Origin: Bacillus manliponensis
GTDB taxonomy: Bacteria > Bacillota > Bacilli > Bacillales > Bacillaceae_G
Direction: 5' to 3'
Assembly: GCF_000712595.1 (NCBI RefSeq)
Contig: NZ_JOTN01000001.1
Span: 357,901-421,900 of the forward strand
DNA length: 64,000 bases
The notes below the pieces were generated by a model. That model was not told the DNA's origin. It worked only from the letters and a program-made list of their open reading frames with translations, and did not search any database. Below, piece by piece: positions 43,610 through 52,945 of the stretch (positions are counted from its first letter, which is position 1; every line of letters begins with the position of its first letter). The position numbers and the translations under genes were made by a program.

Positions 43610-45064
43610 ATGCAAAAATCAATTTTCAAAAATATTTTGTATAAAATTACGCTGAATATCTTTAACGTTATTCTCCCCCTACTTGTTGGTCCATACGCGT
43701 ACCGCGCATTAGGAGCTCAATCAATGGGGACTGTAAACTCTGCTGATACAATCTTTAACTATTTCTATATTTTTGCTGTATTTGGCATCTATCAATATGG
43801 ATTACGTGAAGTAAGCTTAATTAAGCATGACACTAAAAAAGTAAATCAGCTATTTACAAGCCTATATATGATTAATATAACAACTAGTCTTCTCGCACTA
43901 GTTGCATTTTTGTCATTCAGTTACATTGGTTACGGTAACGAAGCAGTATTTCCAGTTTTAGTTATTTTCGGTTTTAATTTCATTTCAAACATGTTTTATG
44001 TTGAATGGTTAAATGAAGCCCATGAAAATTATGACTTTATCACAATTAAAACGATATTTGTACGATTAACTTATGTTGTATTGCTATTTCTTCTTGTACA
44101 TACATCAGAAGATTACATGCAATTTGCAGGGCTATTAGCACTTTCAACATTTTTAAATCATTTCATTAGTTTCGTCTATATTAAACGCAGGGTGAGATTT
44201 GATTTTTCAAACATTACAATTATCCCGCATTTAAAGCCGTTACTACTTGTTGTTATTTTTTCAAACGCAAACATTTTATACACACAGTTAGATCGTTTTT
44301 TACTATTCGAATATTTAGGTCCCAAATATGTTGCCTTTTACGTGATGGCATTTCAAATGATGACCATTATTAATACGCTAATGATGAGCGTAATTCAAGT
44401 TACAATCCCAAGATTATCTTATTTATCCGGGAATGCGAATGAACGGGAATACGAAACACTATTAAACAAAATTTCAAAAGTATATTTCATTACACTGTTC
44501 CCATCTGCACTTGGTTTAATTTTAATTGCACATAGTGCCGTTGTTATTTATGGGGGAGCAGAGTTTGCATACGCAGGAGATACATTAGCAATTTTTGCAT
44601 TGTACATGGTTTCATTAGGTCTTGAGTCCATCCTCGCAAACCAAATTATCTATGTAAAAAAGAAAGAACATATTTTAGTTCGCTTCTTATTCATATGTGG
44701 AGCTATAAACCTTGTATTAAATATCGCTTTAATTTACTTTGACGTATTTACACCGGCAACAGCGATTTTAACAACAACCATTTCAAACTGTGTATTGATT
44801 GTTTTAGAGTATGTTTACGTAAAAAGAAACTTAAAAGTAAATTACACATTCTTTGATATAGATAAACTAAAATATCTATTCTATTCTTTACCATTCATTC
44901 CGTTAACATATGTCGTAAGCATATTTTTCAAAGACCCAATACCGTTTACAGCAATAACAATTTTAGTAAACATATTGGCTTATGCAATCATCTTGTTTAT
45001 AACAAAAGATGAAATTCTGAACCTGTTTTTAGATAAAGTAAGAAATAAATTCAAAAAAGCATAA
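43610..45064 (+). CDS. Polysaccharide flippase (Wzx/MATE-like)
   Basis: A 484-residue membrane protein with about fourteen hydrophobic segments. The start region NILYKITLNIFNVILPLLVGPYAYRALGAQSMG is characteristic of the polysaccharide biosynthesis/export family (Wzx, RfbX, EpsK). It would flip lipid-linked sugar units outward. GAGAAGGGTCC precedes the ATG. A GT2 gene follows after 32 bp and is probably co-transcribed. Together with the divergent tagA-GT4-polymerase genes this suggests a wall or capsule-like polysaccharide, whose composition is unknown. Confidence 0.9.
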   Translation: MQKSIFKNILYKITLNIFNVILPLLVGPYAYRALGAQSMGTVNSADTIFNYFYIFAVFGIYQYGLREVSLIKHDTKKVNQLFTSLYMINITTSLLALVAFLSFSYIGYGNEAVFPVLVIFGFNFISNMFYVEWLNEAHENYDFITIKTIFVRLTYVVLLFLLVHTSEDYMQFAGLLALSTFLNHFISFVYIKRRVRFDFSNITIIPHLKPLLLVVIFSNANILYTQLDRFLLFEYLGPKYVAFYVMAFQMMTIINTLMMSVIQVTIPRLSYLSGNANEREYETLLNKISKVYFITLFPSALGLILIAHSAVVIYGGAEFAYAGDTLAIFALYMVSLGLESILANQIIYVKKKEHILVRFLFICGAINLVLNIALIYFDVFTPATAILTTTISNCVLIVLEYVYVKRNLKVNYTFFDIDKLKYLFYSLPFIPLTYVVSIFFKDPIPFTAITILVNILAYAIILFITKDEILNLFLDKVRNKFKKA

Positions 45065-45096
45065 TGCTTAGCTGAAACATTTTAAAGGAGCTGTTC

Positions 45097-45921
45097 TTGT
45101 TGAAATTCTCTTTAATCATGGCCACTTGTGGCAGACGTGATGATATTCTTGATTTATTAAACTCACTTGAAAAGCAAACATATAAAAACTTCGAATTGAT
45201 TGTTGTGGATCAAAATGATACACCAATCTCTGATTTATTTGAGGACTATAAAGAAAAATTTGCTATTAACTATATTTATACACCTATTAAAGGGTTGTCT
45301 CGTGCACGTAATACAGGGTTAAAAGTAGCGGATGGTGATTATATCGCTTTCCCGGATGACGATTGCATTTATGAAGCAAACGTATTAGAAACAATCGCAA
45401 CAACATTTCAAAATAATAAAGATATCCAATTCATCTCTACTAATACAACAAACATTGAAGGCACAGGCTCATTAGTGCACGCTCCAGAAACGGATATCAC
45501 TTTAAATAACAAATACGGATTTATGGGCCCATCCTTTACGTTATTCTTCACGAAACAATTTGTACAAACTGTAGGAACTTTTGATGAAGATTTAGGTGTA
45601 GGTTCTGGAACAATTTATGGAGCAGGAGAAGAAACTGATTTTGTACTACGTGGTATGAAAGAAGGGTATATCGGAATCTTTAAGAAAGATTTATTCGTTT
45701 ACCATCCTGTAAAAGAAGAAATAATTAATGAGCAATCATTAAACAGAGCCATTTCTTATGCAGGTGGCTTTGGTAGGGTCATTCGTTTACATTATGGATT
45801 CCCGTATTTCTTACGTGCGGTAGCTGCTGCTACATTCCGTACAATACAAAACATCTCTAATGATAAACGAAAATTCCATGCTAATCGTTTAAAAGGAATT
45901 GTTCGTGGATATATGAAATAA
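45097..45921 (+). CDS. Family 2 glycosyltransferase
   Basis: A 274-residue GT-A fold enzyme. FSLIMATCGRRDDILDLLNSL at the start, ELIVVDQNDTP, and ADGDYIAFPDDDCIYE near residues 84-99, where the DDD is the metal/nucleotide-sugar motif. A C-terminal basic stretch (DKRKFHANRLKGI) may touch the membrane. Two adjacent TTG codons at 45097 and 45100 follow AAAGGAG; the second gives better spacing and the start MKFSLIM, so the true start may be 45100. It ends the flippase operon at a strong hairpin. Confidence 0.9.
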   Translation: MLKFSLIMATCGRRDDILDLLNSLEKQTYKNFELIVVDQNDTPISDLFEDYKEKFAINYIYTPIKGLSRARNTGLKVADGDYIAFPDDDCIYEANVLETIATTFQNNKDIQFISTNTTNIEGTGSLVHAPETDITLNNKYGFMGPSFTLFFTKQFVQTVGTFDEDLGVGSGTIYGAGEETDFVLRGMKEGYIGIFKKDLFVYHPVKEEIINEQSLNRAISYAGGFGRVIRLHYGFPYFLRAVAAATFRTIQNISNDKRKFHANRLKGIVRGYMK

Positions 45922-46282
45922 TAAAAAGAAGGTGATTATCTTCCATAAAGATAATCACCTTCTTTTTTGTAAAGGGGACAATTTTTTCGAAATAATTGGG
46001 GTCTTTTTTTACATCATGTGTAAAAACATCTATAGAACTATATTCATATACTCTTTAGCTGTCTTACAAGTTTGAGTATATAGAAATTCAGCGGAAACAC
46101 CTATCGAATTTCCTTACAATAAACTTACACCTTTGTAAGGAAGAATAGAAATTATACATTCCAGTATTGCCCTTATACACATCCAATTTGAAATCATATA
46201 CAATTGGGAAAGGATAGCTTTATAAGCAAGAATTTAGTATTATTGGGCAAGGTATTATTTTTAAGGCAGGACGGAGGACAAT
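45922..46282. other. Terminator plus long leader upstream of the ABC-F gene
   Basis: It holds the GT2 terminator and then about 310 bp of AT-rich sequence with no supported gene. A small stem CCAATTTG...CAATTGGG lies near 46179-46210. Long leaders before ABC-F genes can carry attenuators, but I see no convincing leader peptide and terminator pair. Confidence 0.5.
45926..45968 (+). terminator. Terminator of the flippase-GT2 operon
   Basis: AAGAAGGTGATTATCTT and AAGATAATCACCTTCTT arms, loop CCATA, then T6. Confidence 0.92.
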
Positions 46283-47842
46283 ATGAGCTTATTAACAGTT
46301 GAAAATTTAGGGCATACTTTTGGCGATCGTACATTATTCAAAGATGTATCGATGCGCTTATTAGCAGGAGAACACGTTGGATTAGTTGGAGCAAACGGTG
46401 TTGGAAAATCAACATTTATGAGTATTATTACTGGTCAGCTAATCCATGATGAGGGACGTGTAGAATGGACGCCAGGTACACATTACGGATATTTAGACCA
46501 ACATACCGTATTAACGCCAGGTAGAACAATTCGTGAAGTTTTAACGGATGCATTCTTACCTTTATTCGAAAAAGAAAAAGAACTAAATACAATTACTGAA
46601 AAAATGGGAACGGCAACACCAGAGGAATTAGAAGAACTTTTAGACCAAATGGCTGAAGTGCAAGATGCTCTTGAAGCTGGTGGATTCTACTTATTAGATA
46701 TTAAGATCGAGGAAGCTGCACGCGGCCTTGGTATTGATGCAATCGGCTTGGACCGTGACGTTTCTGCGCTAAGTGGTGGACAACGTACCAAAGTATTACT
46801 AGCAAAATTATTACTAGAACAACCAGAAGTTTTATTACTTGATGAGCCAACAAACTACTTAGACGTTGAACATATTAATTGGCTAACGAATTATTTAAAA
46901 GAATATCCACATGCATTCCTCTTAATTTCCCATGACACGGAATTTATGAACAAATGTGTAGATGTTATTTTCCATCTAGAATTTTCTAAGATGACGCGTT
47001 ATACGGCAACGTATGAAAAGTTTTTAGAGCTTGCTGAAATTAATAAGAATCAACACATTCATGCCTATCAAAAGCAGCAAGAGTTCATTAAAAAGCAAGA
47101 AGATTTTATTGCACGAAACAAGGCCCGCTATTCAACAACAGGACGTGCAAAAAGTCGTCAAAAACAACTCGATCGTATGGAACGTATTGATCGCCCTGAA
47201 ACAGCGATGAAACCGGAATTCTCATTTAAGGAGTGCCGTGCAAGTAGCCGCTTTGTCTTTGAAGGAGAAGATGTAGAAATTGGTTATACACAACCATTAC
47301 TACCAAAACTAACAATGACAATCGAACGTGGTGAAAAAATCGCGATTGTTGGTTGCAACGGTGTCGGAAAATCAACATTATTAAAAACAATTCTTGGAAA
47401 AATTAAGCCATTAGGAGGAAAAGTCAGCCTTGGTGATTTCTTAGTACCTGCTTATTTTGAACAAGAAGTAAAAGCAGAAAATATCACACCAATTGATGAT
47501 GTTTGGAACGCATTCCCGAGCCTTGATCAGCATCAAATCCGTGCAATGCTTGCAAAATGTGGTTTGAAAAATGAGCATATCTCCCGACCATTAAATCAAT
47601 TAAGTGGTGGAGAACAAGCGAAGGTTCGTTTATGCAAACTAATGGCTGAAGAAAGTAACTGGCTACTATTTGACGAGCCAACGAATCACCTTGATGTTAC
47701 AGCAAAAGAAGAACTGCAAAAAGCAATGAAGGCCTATAAAGGAACGATTATCCTTGTTTGTCACGAACCTGACTTCTATGAGGGATGGATCACAAAAACA
47801 TGGAATGTCGAAGAGTGGGCAACAAAAGAGAAGCAAAACTAA
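46283..47842 (+). CDS. ABC-F family ATPase (YfmM-like)
   Basis: A 519-residue protein with two ABC ATPase domains in one chain and no membrane segment. Walker A motifs are GANGVGKST (near residue 36) and GCNGVGKST (near 357); signatures LSGGQRTK and LSGGEQAK; Walker B LLLDEPTNYLD and LLFDEPTNHLD. The linker from about 240 to 310 is charged and helical (the P-site tRNA interaction region). ABC-F proteins act on ribosomes, either rescuing stalled translation or giving drug protection. I place it near B. subtilis YfmM by recollection; antibiotic protection is not implied by sequence alone. CGGAGG precedes the ATG. Confidence 0.92.
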   Translation: MSLLTVENLGHTFGDRTLFKDVSMRLLAGEHVGLVGANGVGKSTFMSIITGQLIHDEGRVEWTPGTHYGYLDQHTVLTPGRTIREVLTDAFLPLFEKEKELNTITEKMGTATPEELEELLDQMAEVQDALEAGGFYLLDIKIEEAARGLGIDAIGLDRDVSALSGGQRTKVLLAKLLLEQPEVLLLDEPTNYLDVEHINWLTNYLKEYPHAFLLISHDTEFMNKCVDVIFHLEFSKMTRYTATYEKFLELAEINKNQHIHAYQKQQEFIKKQEDFIARNKARYSTTGRAKSRQKQLDRMERIDRPETAMKPEFSFKECRASSRFVFEGEDVEIGYTQPLLPKLTMTIERGEKIAIVGCNGVGKSTLLKTILGKIKPLGGKVSLGDFLVPAYFEQEVKAENITPIDDVWNAFPSLDQHQIRAMLAKCGLKNEHISRPLNQLSGGEQAKVRLCKLMAEESNWLLFDEPTNHLDVTAKEELQKAMKAYKGTIILVCHEPDFYEGWITKTWNVEEWATKEKQN

Positions 47843-47844
47843 AA

Positions 47845-47891
47845 AAAGAAACCTCGTAGTAGGAGACATTCCTTAACTACGAGGTTTCTTT
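47845..47891 (+). terminator. Bidirectional terminator between the ABC-F and wall-repeat genes
   Basis: AAAGAAACCTCGTAGT and ACTACGAGGTTTCTTT arms with a 14-base loop and A/T flanks. Confidence 0.9.
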
Positions 47892-47895
47892 TCCA

Positions 47896-48591
47896 TTATT
47901 GGGAGTACTGCCACACCCCATTTTGACCAAAGTAATGCAATGTTCCATCTATTGAACGCCAGCCTGTTACCATGTAATACAAGCTAGGATGTAGATAGTA
48001 CCATGAACTTCCATCTTTTAACCAGCCACCATGTGCCTTACCATTCCAGTTCATGTACATCCAGTTATACCCATCGTATACCCAACCTGTTTGCATAACT
48101 CCACTTTTTTTGTCGAAATAATATAATTCATTCAAATAATTCCCAGTATATACTGAACCAGTTCTCATATAACCATTATTAGGATCCATGTAGTACCATG
48201 AACCACCATCTTTTAACCAGCCTTTTTTCATAGATCCATTACCCTCAAAATAATACCAAGAATAACTATCGAAGAACCAACCTGTTTTCATGACACCACT
48301 ATTCTTATCTAAGTAATAAGTATTGGCTCCATCAGTATACCAGCCCTTATACATATAACCGTACTCTTTATCTAAGTAATACCAAGAGCCAGCGTGGTTT
48401 AGCCACCCTTTCTTCTTCACACCATTTTCATAGTAATACCAAACACCATACTCACTTACCCAACCGCTTTTAGACTGTGCAGCTTGCTGTACTGTCTGCG
48501 TACTTTCAGCTTGTACATTTTTTTCCCCATAAAAGGTAGCCGGCAATAACACACTTGCAGCTAAACAAATTGACAATACTTTTTTCTTCAT
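47896..48591 (-). CDS. Secreted protein with cell-wall-binding repeats, paralogue 1
   Basis: A 231-residue protein with a signal peptide (KKKVLSICLAASVLLP; likely cleavage after NVQA near residue 28). Almost all the rest is about nine 20-23-residue repeats of the G-W-x-x-x-G-x-W-Y-Y type (CW_binding_1, choline-binding-like beta hairpins). No enzymatic domain is present, so it is a pure repeat surface protein. Choline is not known in B. cereus walls, so the ligand is open. It is close to the protein at 52994-53680 (same signal peptide core, same C-terminal HGGWL and NGVWQYS ends), showing a local duplication. Confidence 0.88.
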   Translation of the reverse strand: MKKKVLSICLAASVLLPATFYGEKNVQAESTQTVQQAAQSKSGWVSEYGVWYYYENGVKKKGWLNHAGSWYYLDKEYGYMYKGWYTDGANTYYLDKNSGVMKTGWFFDSYSWYYFEGNGSMKKGWLKDGGSWYYMDPNNGYMRTGSVYTGNYLNELYYFDKKSGVMQTGWVYDGYNWMYMNWNGKAHGGWLKDGSSWYYLHPSLYYMVTGWRSIDGTLHYFGQNGVWQYSQ

Positions 48592-48688
48592 ATGACAATA
48601 CTCCCCCTTAAACGATATACTCTTCCTTATTTTAACAACATACCTATTTATTTTCTATATCTCCTAAAAAATACATTTAAAAAACATA

Positions 48689-48739
48689 AAAAGGTCTATT
48701 CAAAAAACATTTTCACGTTCTTTTTAAATAGACCTTTTC
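48689..48739 (-). terminator. Terminator of the PatB-like gene
   Basis: AAAAGGTCTATT and AAATAGACCTTTT arms enclose a long loop; T-rich on the minus strand. Confidence 0.75.
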
Positions 48740-48744
48740 TTACT

Positions 48745-49803
48745 TTAGTATAATTTATCGCCCGAAACTTCTAATACTTGTGTTTCTAATGCTTTAATCT
48801 TTTCTTCATACTCTTCTTCTGTTTGAATCGGTTTTGTATTTTTCATTTGCTGAATCATCCAAGAGTTAATCTTCGGCTCATAATGACTTGGATCATAATA
48901 CTTTGATACATTATGTGTAATTTCTTGTTCATCTTGAAAATCGTATATCTTTACATTTGGCAATGATTCAATATCTTTAAAAATTTCTCGTTTAAGCTCT
49001 AAACGATCATAGAACTTCCCATTACTCCAATCAAGTGCATAAATATGATAGACAACAGAGTATGGTGTAAAATACAATGTAAAATCAATATCTGGATTTT
49101 CTTTTAAAACAGGTAAAATATTCTCATCCCAATGAGCTAACATTGTTTCTAGACTGACATTTTTATCTGCTGGTTTATCATTTTTAGATGCACCGATATT
49201 TTTAAAATCATCTAACTTTAAATAATGGTCCGGATATTCAAATTTAAACAATGTTTCTGCATCCATATTATCTGTATTTCCTTTTAAATAACTAAACATC
49301 ATCTCTTTATATTCCGTTAAAGGAAACATACTGCATAAATATCGAAAATCTGTTAATGGATTTTGATCATATAAATAATAAGGAAACTCACTTTGTTCAT
49401 CGTTGACCCGTTTTGCATCTCCTGAAAATGAATCTGGATTCATCTCCCAAAAAACTTGCTTAATTTCCTCATCTTTTTGTAATGCTAAATCTAGCAAGAG
49501 GCTTTGCTCATACGTAGAAGCCGCTGACATTGCAGCATTTAACGTCTTTCCTCCAAATGCTTCATTCATCTCAGACTCTTTAAAATTCAAGCTCATTGAT
49601 GTCCCGATCATTAATGTATCGTACTCTTTGTTCTTTACCAAACCAGGCACTTGATAACGTTCTTTCGTAGAGTATTTTACTTGAAATATAGAGTCATCAC
49701 GATAAAAACGAAGCGGATCAATAATATAATTAATAGTCATAAACACACAAGCCGTCAAACATAAGAAGGCTGCAAAGGACAGAAGATATTTTCGATAATT
49801 CAA
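48745..49803 (-). CDS. PatB/DltD-like SGNH O-acyltransferase
   Basis: A 352-residue protein with an N-terminal membrane anchor (residues 7-27) and an extracellular SGNH-like domain. The nucleophile is probably Ser69 in LMIGTSMSLNF, and Asp304 and His307 in YYDPSHYEP complete the triad, as in PatB, AlgJ/X and OatA-type enzymes. It would transfer an acyl (usually acetyl) group, delivered across the membrane by the adjacent MBOAT protein, to a wall polymer. In B. anthracis PatA/PatB pairs O-acetylate the secondary wall polysaccharide; which pair this is I cannot say. It follows the MBOAT gene by 15 bp. Confidence 0.8.
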   Translation of the reverse strand: MNYRKYLLSFAAFLCLTACVFMTINYIIDPLRFYRDDSIFQVKYSTKERYQVPGLVKNKEYDTLMIGTSMSLNFKESEMNEAFGGKTLNAAMSAASTYEQSLLLDLALQKDEEIKQVFWEMNPDSFSGDAKRVNDEQSEFPYYLYDQNPLTDFRYLCSMFPLTEYKEMMFSYLKGNTDNMDAETLFKFEYPDHYLKLDDFKNIGASKNDKPADKNVSLETMLAHWDENILPVLKENPDIDFTLYFTPYSVVYHIYALDWSNGKFYDRLELKREIFKDIESLPNVKIYDFQDEQEITHNVSKYYDPSHYEPKINSWMIQQMKNTKPIQTEEEYEEKIKALETQVLEVSGDKLY

Positions 49804-49818
49804 TTGACCGCACCCTCC

Positions 49819-51261
49819 TTAGAAGTTGAAATAAATAAAATCACTAACTTTATTTAATGATAAAATCGTTATTACTGTAATCACTGCACTAAACGCTGCA
49901 TGTTTCCATGTCGGTCGGAAAGATTCCATCATTTCAATCGAATTTCTTTGACTTAATACAATTACAAACGCTATAAGAATTGCTGCAATATATACAGATA
50001 TATCATACAAACCCCAAATTAAATGTGGTGAGGTAATACTTTGTAATGAAGGTACAATGCTTGCAAAAGCCGCTGGAAGCTTAAATCCATTTAACCCAAC
50101 CATAGCTTTTAGTACTGTTAAGGCTTGATCAATAGATGTTGCTCGGAAAAATACCCATGCAAAGTTTACGAACTGGAATGTAATAAACCACGCCAACCAC
50201 TTCGGTAAGCTTATATTTAGGCGACTCCATAATCGATAAATAATAGATGCCAAGCCGTGTAAGCAACCCCAAATGATAAAAGTCCATCCTGCACCATGCC
50301 AAAAGCCACTAATAAAGAAGACTAGGAAAATATTTATGTACGTGCGTACTTTCCCTTTTTTACTTCCACCAAGTGGAATGTATACATACTGCGTTAAAAA
50401 GCGATTTAACGTCATATGCCATGTTCTCCAAAACTCTTGAATATTCGTCGCTTTATATGGCGAGAAGAAGTTAATTGGCAATTTAATATTAAATAATAGC
50501 GCTGCACCAATCGCCATATCACAATAACCACTAAAATCAAAATACAACTGGAATGTGTACGCTAAAGAAGTGATCCATCCTTCAACAAATGTTAATTGAT
50601 TTGCACCTTCATAGCCAGCATTTGCCCAAATTGCAAATGTGTCAGCAATCATTACTTTCTTAAATAAACCAATCGAGAAAATATAAAGTCCAACACTTAC
50701 ATTTTTGGCAGAGATAGAGTTATTCTTTTTATCCTCAAACTGCCCCATTACCTCGCTATGATGCACAATTGGTCCGGCAATTAATTGCGGGAAGAACGTA
50801 ACAAAAAAACAGTAGGAAAGGAACGAATAATGTTTTGTTTCTCCACGATACGTATCGACTAAGAAAGCAATTTGCTGGAACGTAAAGAAACTAATCGCAA
50901 GAGGTAATGCTAGTTGTAACAAGCCAACACTTGTACCAAATACATTATTAATGTTACTAATAAAGAAATCGGCATATTTAAAATACCCTAGTAAAGCAAT
51001 ATTAAAAATAATACCTATCGTTAGTACAATTCCTTGTTTTTCCTTCCACCTTATCATTAATTTGCTTAATACAAAGTTAACAACAATTGATGCGATAATA
51101 AGCGTTAAATATTTAGGATTCCACCATCCATAGAAAAATAATGACGCTGCAACCAACCACACTTTAGATAACCAAGATACATTTACTTTTTTCAGTAAAA
51201 AATAAACAACAAATACAATAGGTAAAAAATAAAATATGAATTCGTATGAATTAAAAAGCAC
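49819..51261 (-). CDS. MBOAT O-acyltransferase (PatA/AlgI-like)
   Basis: A 480-residue membrane-bound O-acyltransferase with about twelve membrane segments. The conserved MBOAT His is in FWHGAGWTFIIWGCLHG near residues 315-331; LPLAISFFTFQQIAFLVDTYRGE and PQLIAGPIVHHSEVM are AlgI-type signatures. It should pass acetyl groups from cytoplasmic acetyl-CoA outward for the partner SGNH enzyme. The GTG at 51261 (MLFNSYEFIFYFLPIV) is the standard family start and follows AGGTGAAA; an earlier GTG overlaps this site. It forms an operon with the PatB-like gene. Confidence 0.93.
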   Translation of the reverse strand: MLFNSYEFIFYFLPIVFVVYFLLKKVNVSWLSKVWLVAASLFFYGWWNPKYLTLIIASIVVNFVLSKLMIRWKEKQGIVLTIGIIFNIALLGYFKYADFFISNINNVFGTSVGLLQLALPLAISFFTFQQIAFLVDTYRGETKHYSFLSYCFFVTFFPQLIAGPIVHHSEVMGQFEDKKNNSISAKNVSVGLYIFSIGLFKKVMIADTFAIWANAGYEGANQLTFVEGWITSLAYTFQLYFDFSGYCDMAIGAALLFNIKLPINFFSPYKATNIQEFWRTWHMTLNRFLTQYVYIPLGGSKKGKVRTYINIFLVFFISGFWHGAGWTFIIWGCLHGLASIIYRLWSRLNISLPKWLAWFITFQFVNFAWVFFRATSIDQALTVLKAMVGLNGFKLPAAFASIVPSLQSITSPHLIWGLYDISVYIAAILIAFVIVLSQRNSIEMMESFRPTWKHAAFSAVITVITILSLNKVSDFIYFNF

Positions 51262-51439
51262 AACTTTCACCTACTCAACTTTAATTTTAATAGCGCTCTT
51301 TTTCTTATCTCTCCAAAATATAACTATACATCGCTATTACTAGTTAAAACAACATCGAAATAATAACGTTATTTTGGTAAAAAATCGATACACATAAAAG
51401 TTAGTTTACTATAAAAAACAATATATAAACAACTAAACT

Positions 51440-51520
51440 ATAAAGTAAAACTTCACTCACCCCAGTTAATTGGGCTTTTACAGGCTGTAAAACTTCCATT
51501 TTTAAAAATCGATACATAAA
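51440..51520. repeat. Degenerate bcr1-like copy, about 80 bp
   Basis: ATAAAGTAAAACTTCACTCA, CAGTTAATTGGGCTTTTACA and GGCTGTAAAAC keep the order of family blocks; the right end is poorly conserved (ACATAAA). Confidence 0.6.
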
Positions 51521-51558
51521 AAGGGCTGCCTATATTTTATAGAACAGCCCTTTTTTTA
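51519..51558 (-). terminator. Terminator of the 339-residue wall-repeat gene
   Basis: AAAAAGGGCTG and CAGCCCTTTTT arms with a T-run on the minus strand. Confidence 0.88.
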
Positions 51559-51562
51559 TAGT

Positions 51563-52582
51563 TTAGTAAATTAGATCTCCCCAACTATCGAAGTAGTACC
51601 AACTACCATCAATATAGTTCCAACCCTTTACCATCATTCCATTACCATTAAAATATTTCCAATAATTATTGTAGTATACCCAACCTGTTACCATTTCGCC
51701 TGTACTTTTACTGAAATAAAATGTGTTATTACCTTGACTGGACAAGCCTGTTACCATATCACCCTCACTATCAAAATAATACCATTTCCCACCATTAGCA
51801 AACCAACCTGTTTTTAATGCTCCGCTACTTAATCCGTAGTTCCAATATGACCCGTTATAAAACCAACCTGTCTGCAGTGCACCTGTTTTTTCATTGAGGT
51901 AATAATAATAACCATCATGACTTATTTTACCAGTTGTCATAATACCACTATTGTTGAAGTAATACCATTTTCCACTTATTTGTGTCCAGCCTGTTTGACG
52001 CGCTCCTGTATAATCTAAATAATACCAATCCCCATCTCGTTGAAGCCAGCCAAGCTGCATTGCACCATTTGATGCGAAATAATAATATTTATATTCTCCT
52101 GTTGTTTCAACTCTAAAACTTCCCCATCCTGTTAACATTCTTCCATTAGACTCATTAAAATAATACCACTGATAACCAATTTTTTGCCATCCACTTTTAC
52201 GAACACCATTATCATCTAAATAATACCAATATCCATCATTTTGCACCCAACCTTTTTGCATCACTCCATTAGAAGCAAAATAATAATATTTATACTCTCC
52301 CGTTACTTCATCTCTAAAAGATTGCCAACCAGTAAGCATTCGACCGCTATATGAATCGAAATAAAACGAATTTGTTCCATCAAAAAACCAGCCTTTTACT
52401 TTAGCTCCATCTTTGTAGTAATACCAATTACCATATTCTTGCTGCCAACCTTCTTTCTTTACTGAAGCTTGATTGATGGAATTTCTTTCATTATGGCTTG
52501 CTTTCATGTCTGTTTGTGCGTGTGAAACAGACGGAATAACTAATGACACTGCTAATAATAGCCCCCATGCTTTCTTTTTCAT
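51563..52582 (-). CDS. Secreted protein with cell-wall-binding repeats, paralogue 2 (longest)
   Basis: A 339-residue protein with a signal peptide (KKAWGLLLAVSLVIPSVSHA, cleavage near residue 22). The remainder is about fourteen to fifteen tryptophan- and tyrosine-rich repeats of the G-W-x-x-W-Y-Y-x-x-x-x-G type. Two long units share the EVTGEYKYYYFASNG and ETTGEYKYYYFASNG segments, evidence of internal duplication. No catalytic domain. It may bind wall glycans non-covalently. The neighbouring PatA/PatB pair suggests, without proof, that O-acetylated polymer is the ligand. A GGAGGAACAC ribosome site precedes the ATG. Confidence 0.88.
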   Translation of the reverse strand: MKKKAWGLLLAVSLVIPSVSHAQTDMKASHNERNSINQASVKKEGWQQEYGNWYYYKDGAKVKGWFFDGTNSFYFDSYSGRMLTGWQSFRDEVTGEYKYYYFASNGVMQKGWVQNDGYWYYLDDNGVRKSGWQKIGYQWYYFNESNGRMLTGWGSFRVETTGEYKYYYFASNGAMQLGWLQRDGDWYYLDYTGARQTGWTQISGKWYYFNNSGIMTTGKISHDGYYYYLNEKTGALQTGWFYNGSYWNYGLSSGALKTGWFANGGKWYYFDSEGDMVTGLSSQGNNTFYFSKSTGEMVTGWVYYNNYWKYFNGNGMMVKGWNYIDGSWYYFDSWGDLIY

Positions 52583-52696
52583 TGTGTTCCTCCTATTATC
52601 TATTAATATTTATATATTAACCAAAATAAATATTACCATATTTTCTCTAATTCTACTTACTTATTTGTTACTTTAACTCTTCGTCAATAATTAACA

Positions 52697-52812
52697 AAAG
52701 AAGAGTAATTCACCATGCACGAGATGAATTACCCTTCTTTAAACTATTTTCAAACTATAATATCCTAATAAGTTTCCATGAAACCTCTTAACTCTGGACG
52801 TAACTTCGAACG
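52697..52812 (-). pseudogene. Relic of a TetR-type regulator gene (last codons plus terminator)
   Basis: Read on the minus strand, 52812-52765 encodes SKLRPELRGFMETY and stop, which aligns with KLYPELEDF near the end of the intact TetR protein at 53974-54849. After it comes a hairpin (52697-52740) with GTAATTCA/TGAATTAC arms like the TetR-gene terminator (GTAGTTCAC/GTGAACTAC). The rest of the relic is gone; a bcr1-like repeat begins at once upstream (52813). It suggests a duplicated regulator gene lost by deletion or repeat insertion. Confidence 0.6.
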
Positions 52813-52907
52813 ATAAAGTGAAACTTCACTCAGTGGGGATTTTCTTCATCCCCCACTGAGTGTTAGTGGAACCAATCGGGCTCTTACGGGCTGTTAATGC
52901 GGGATAA
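52813..52907. repeat. bcr1-like repeat, 95-bp copy
   Basis: It has both ends (ATAAAGTGAAACTTCACTC and ATGCGGGATAAA), the GTGGGGA/CCCCCAC hairpin and the ACCAATCGGGCTCTTACGGG section. It lacks the CTTCGCTTTTTCTCAAG section of the full-length copy. It abuts the TetR-gene relic. Confidence 0.85.
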
Positions 52908-52945
52908 AAAAAAGATTGTAGCATGTCTCATTGCCACAATCCTTA
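52907..52945 (-). terminator. Terminator of wall-repeat paralogue 3
   Basis: AAGATTGT and ACAATCCTT-type arms around CATGTCTCATTG, with a T-run on the minus strand formed by the repeat end. Confidence 0.65.
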
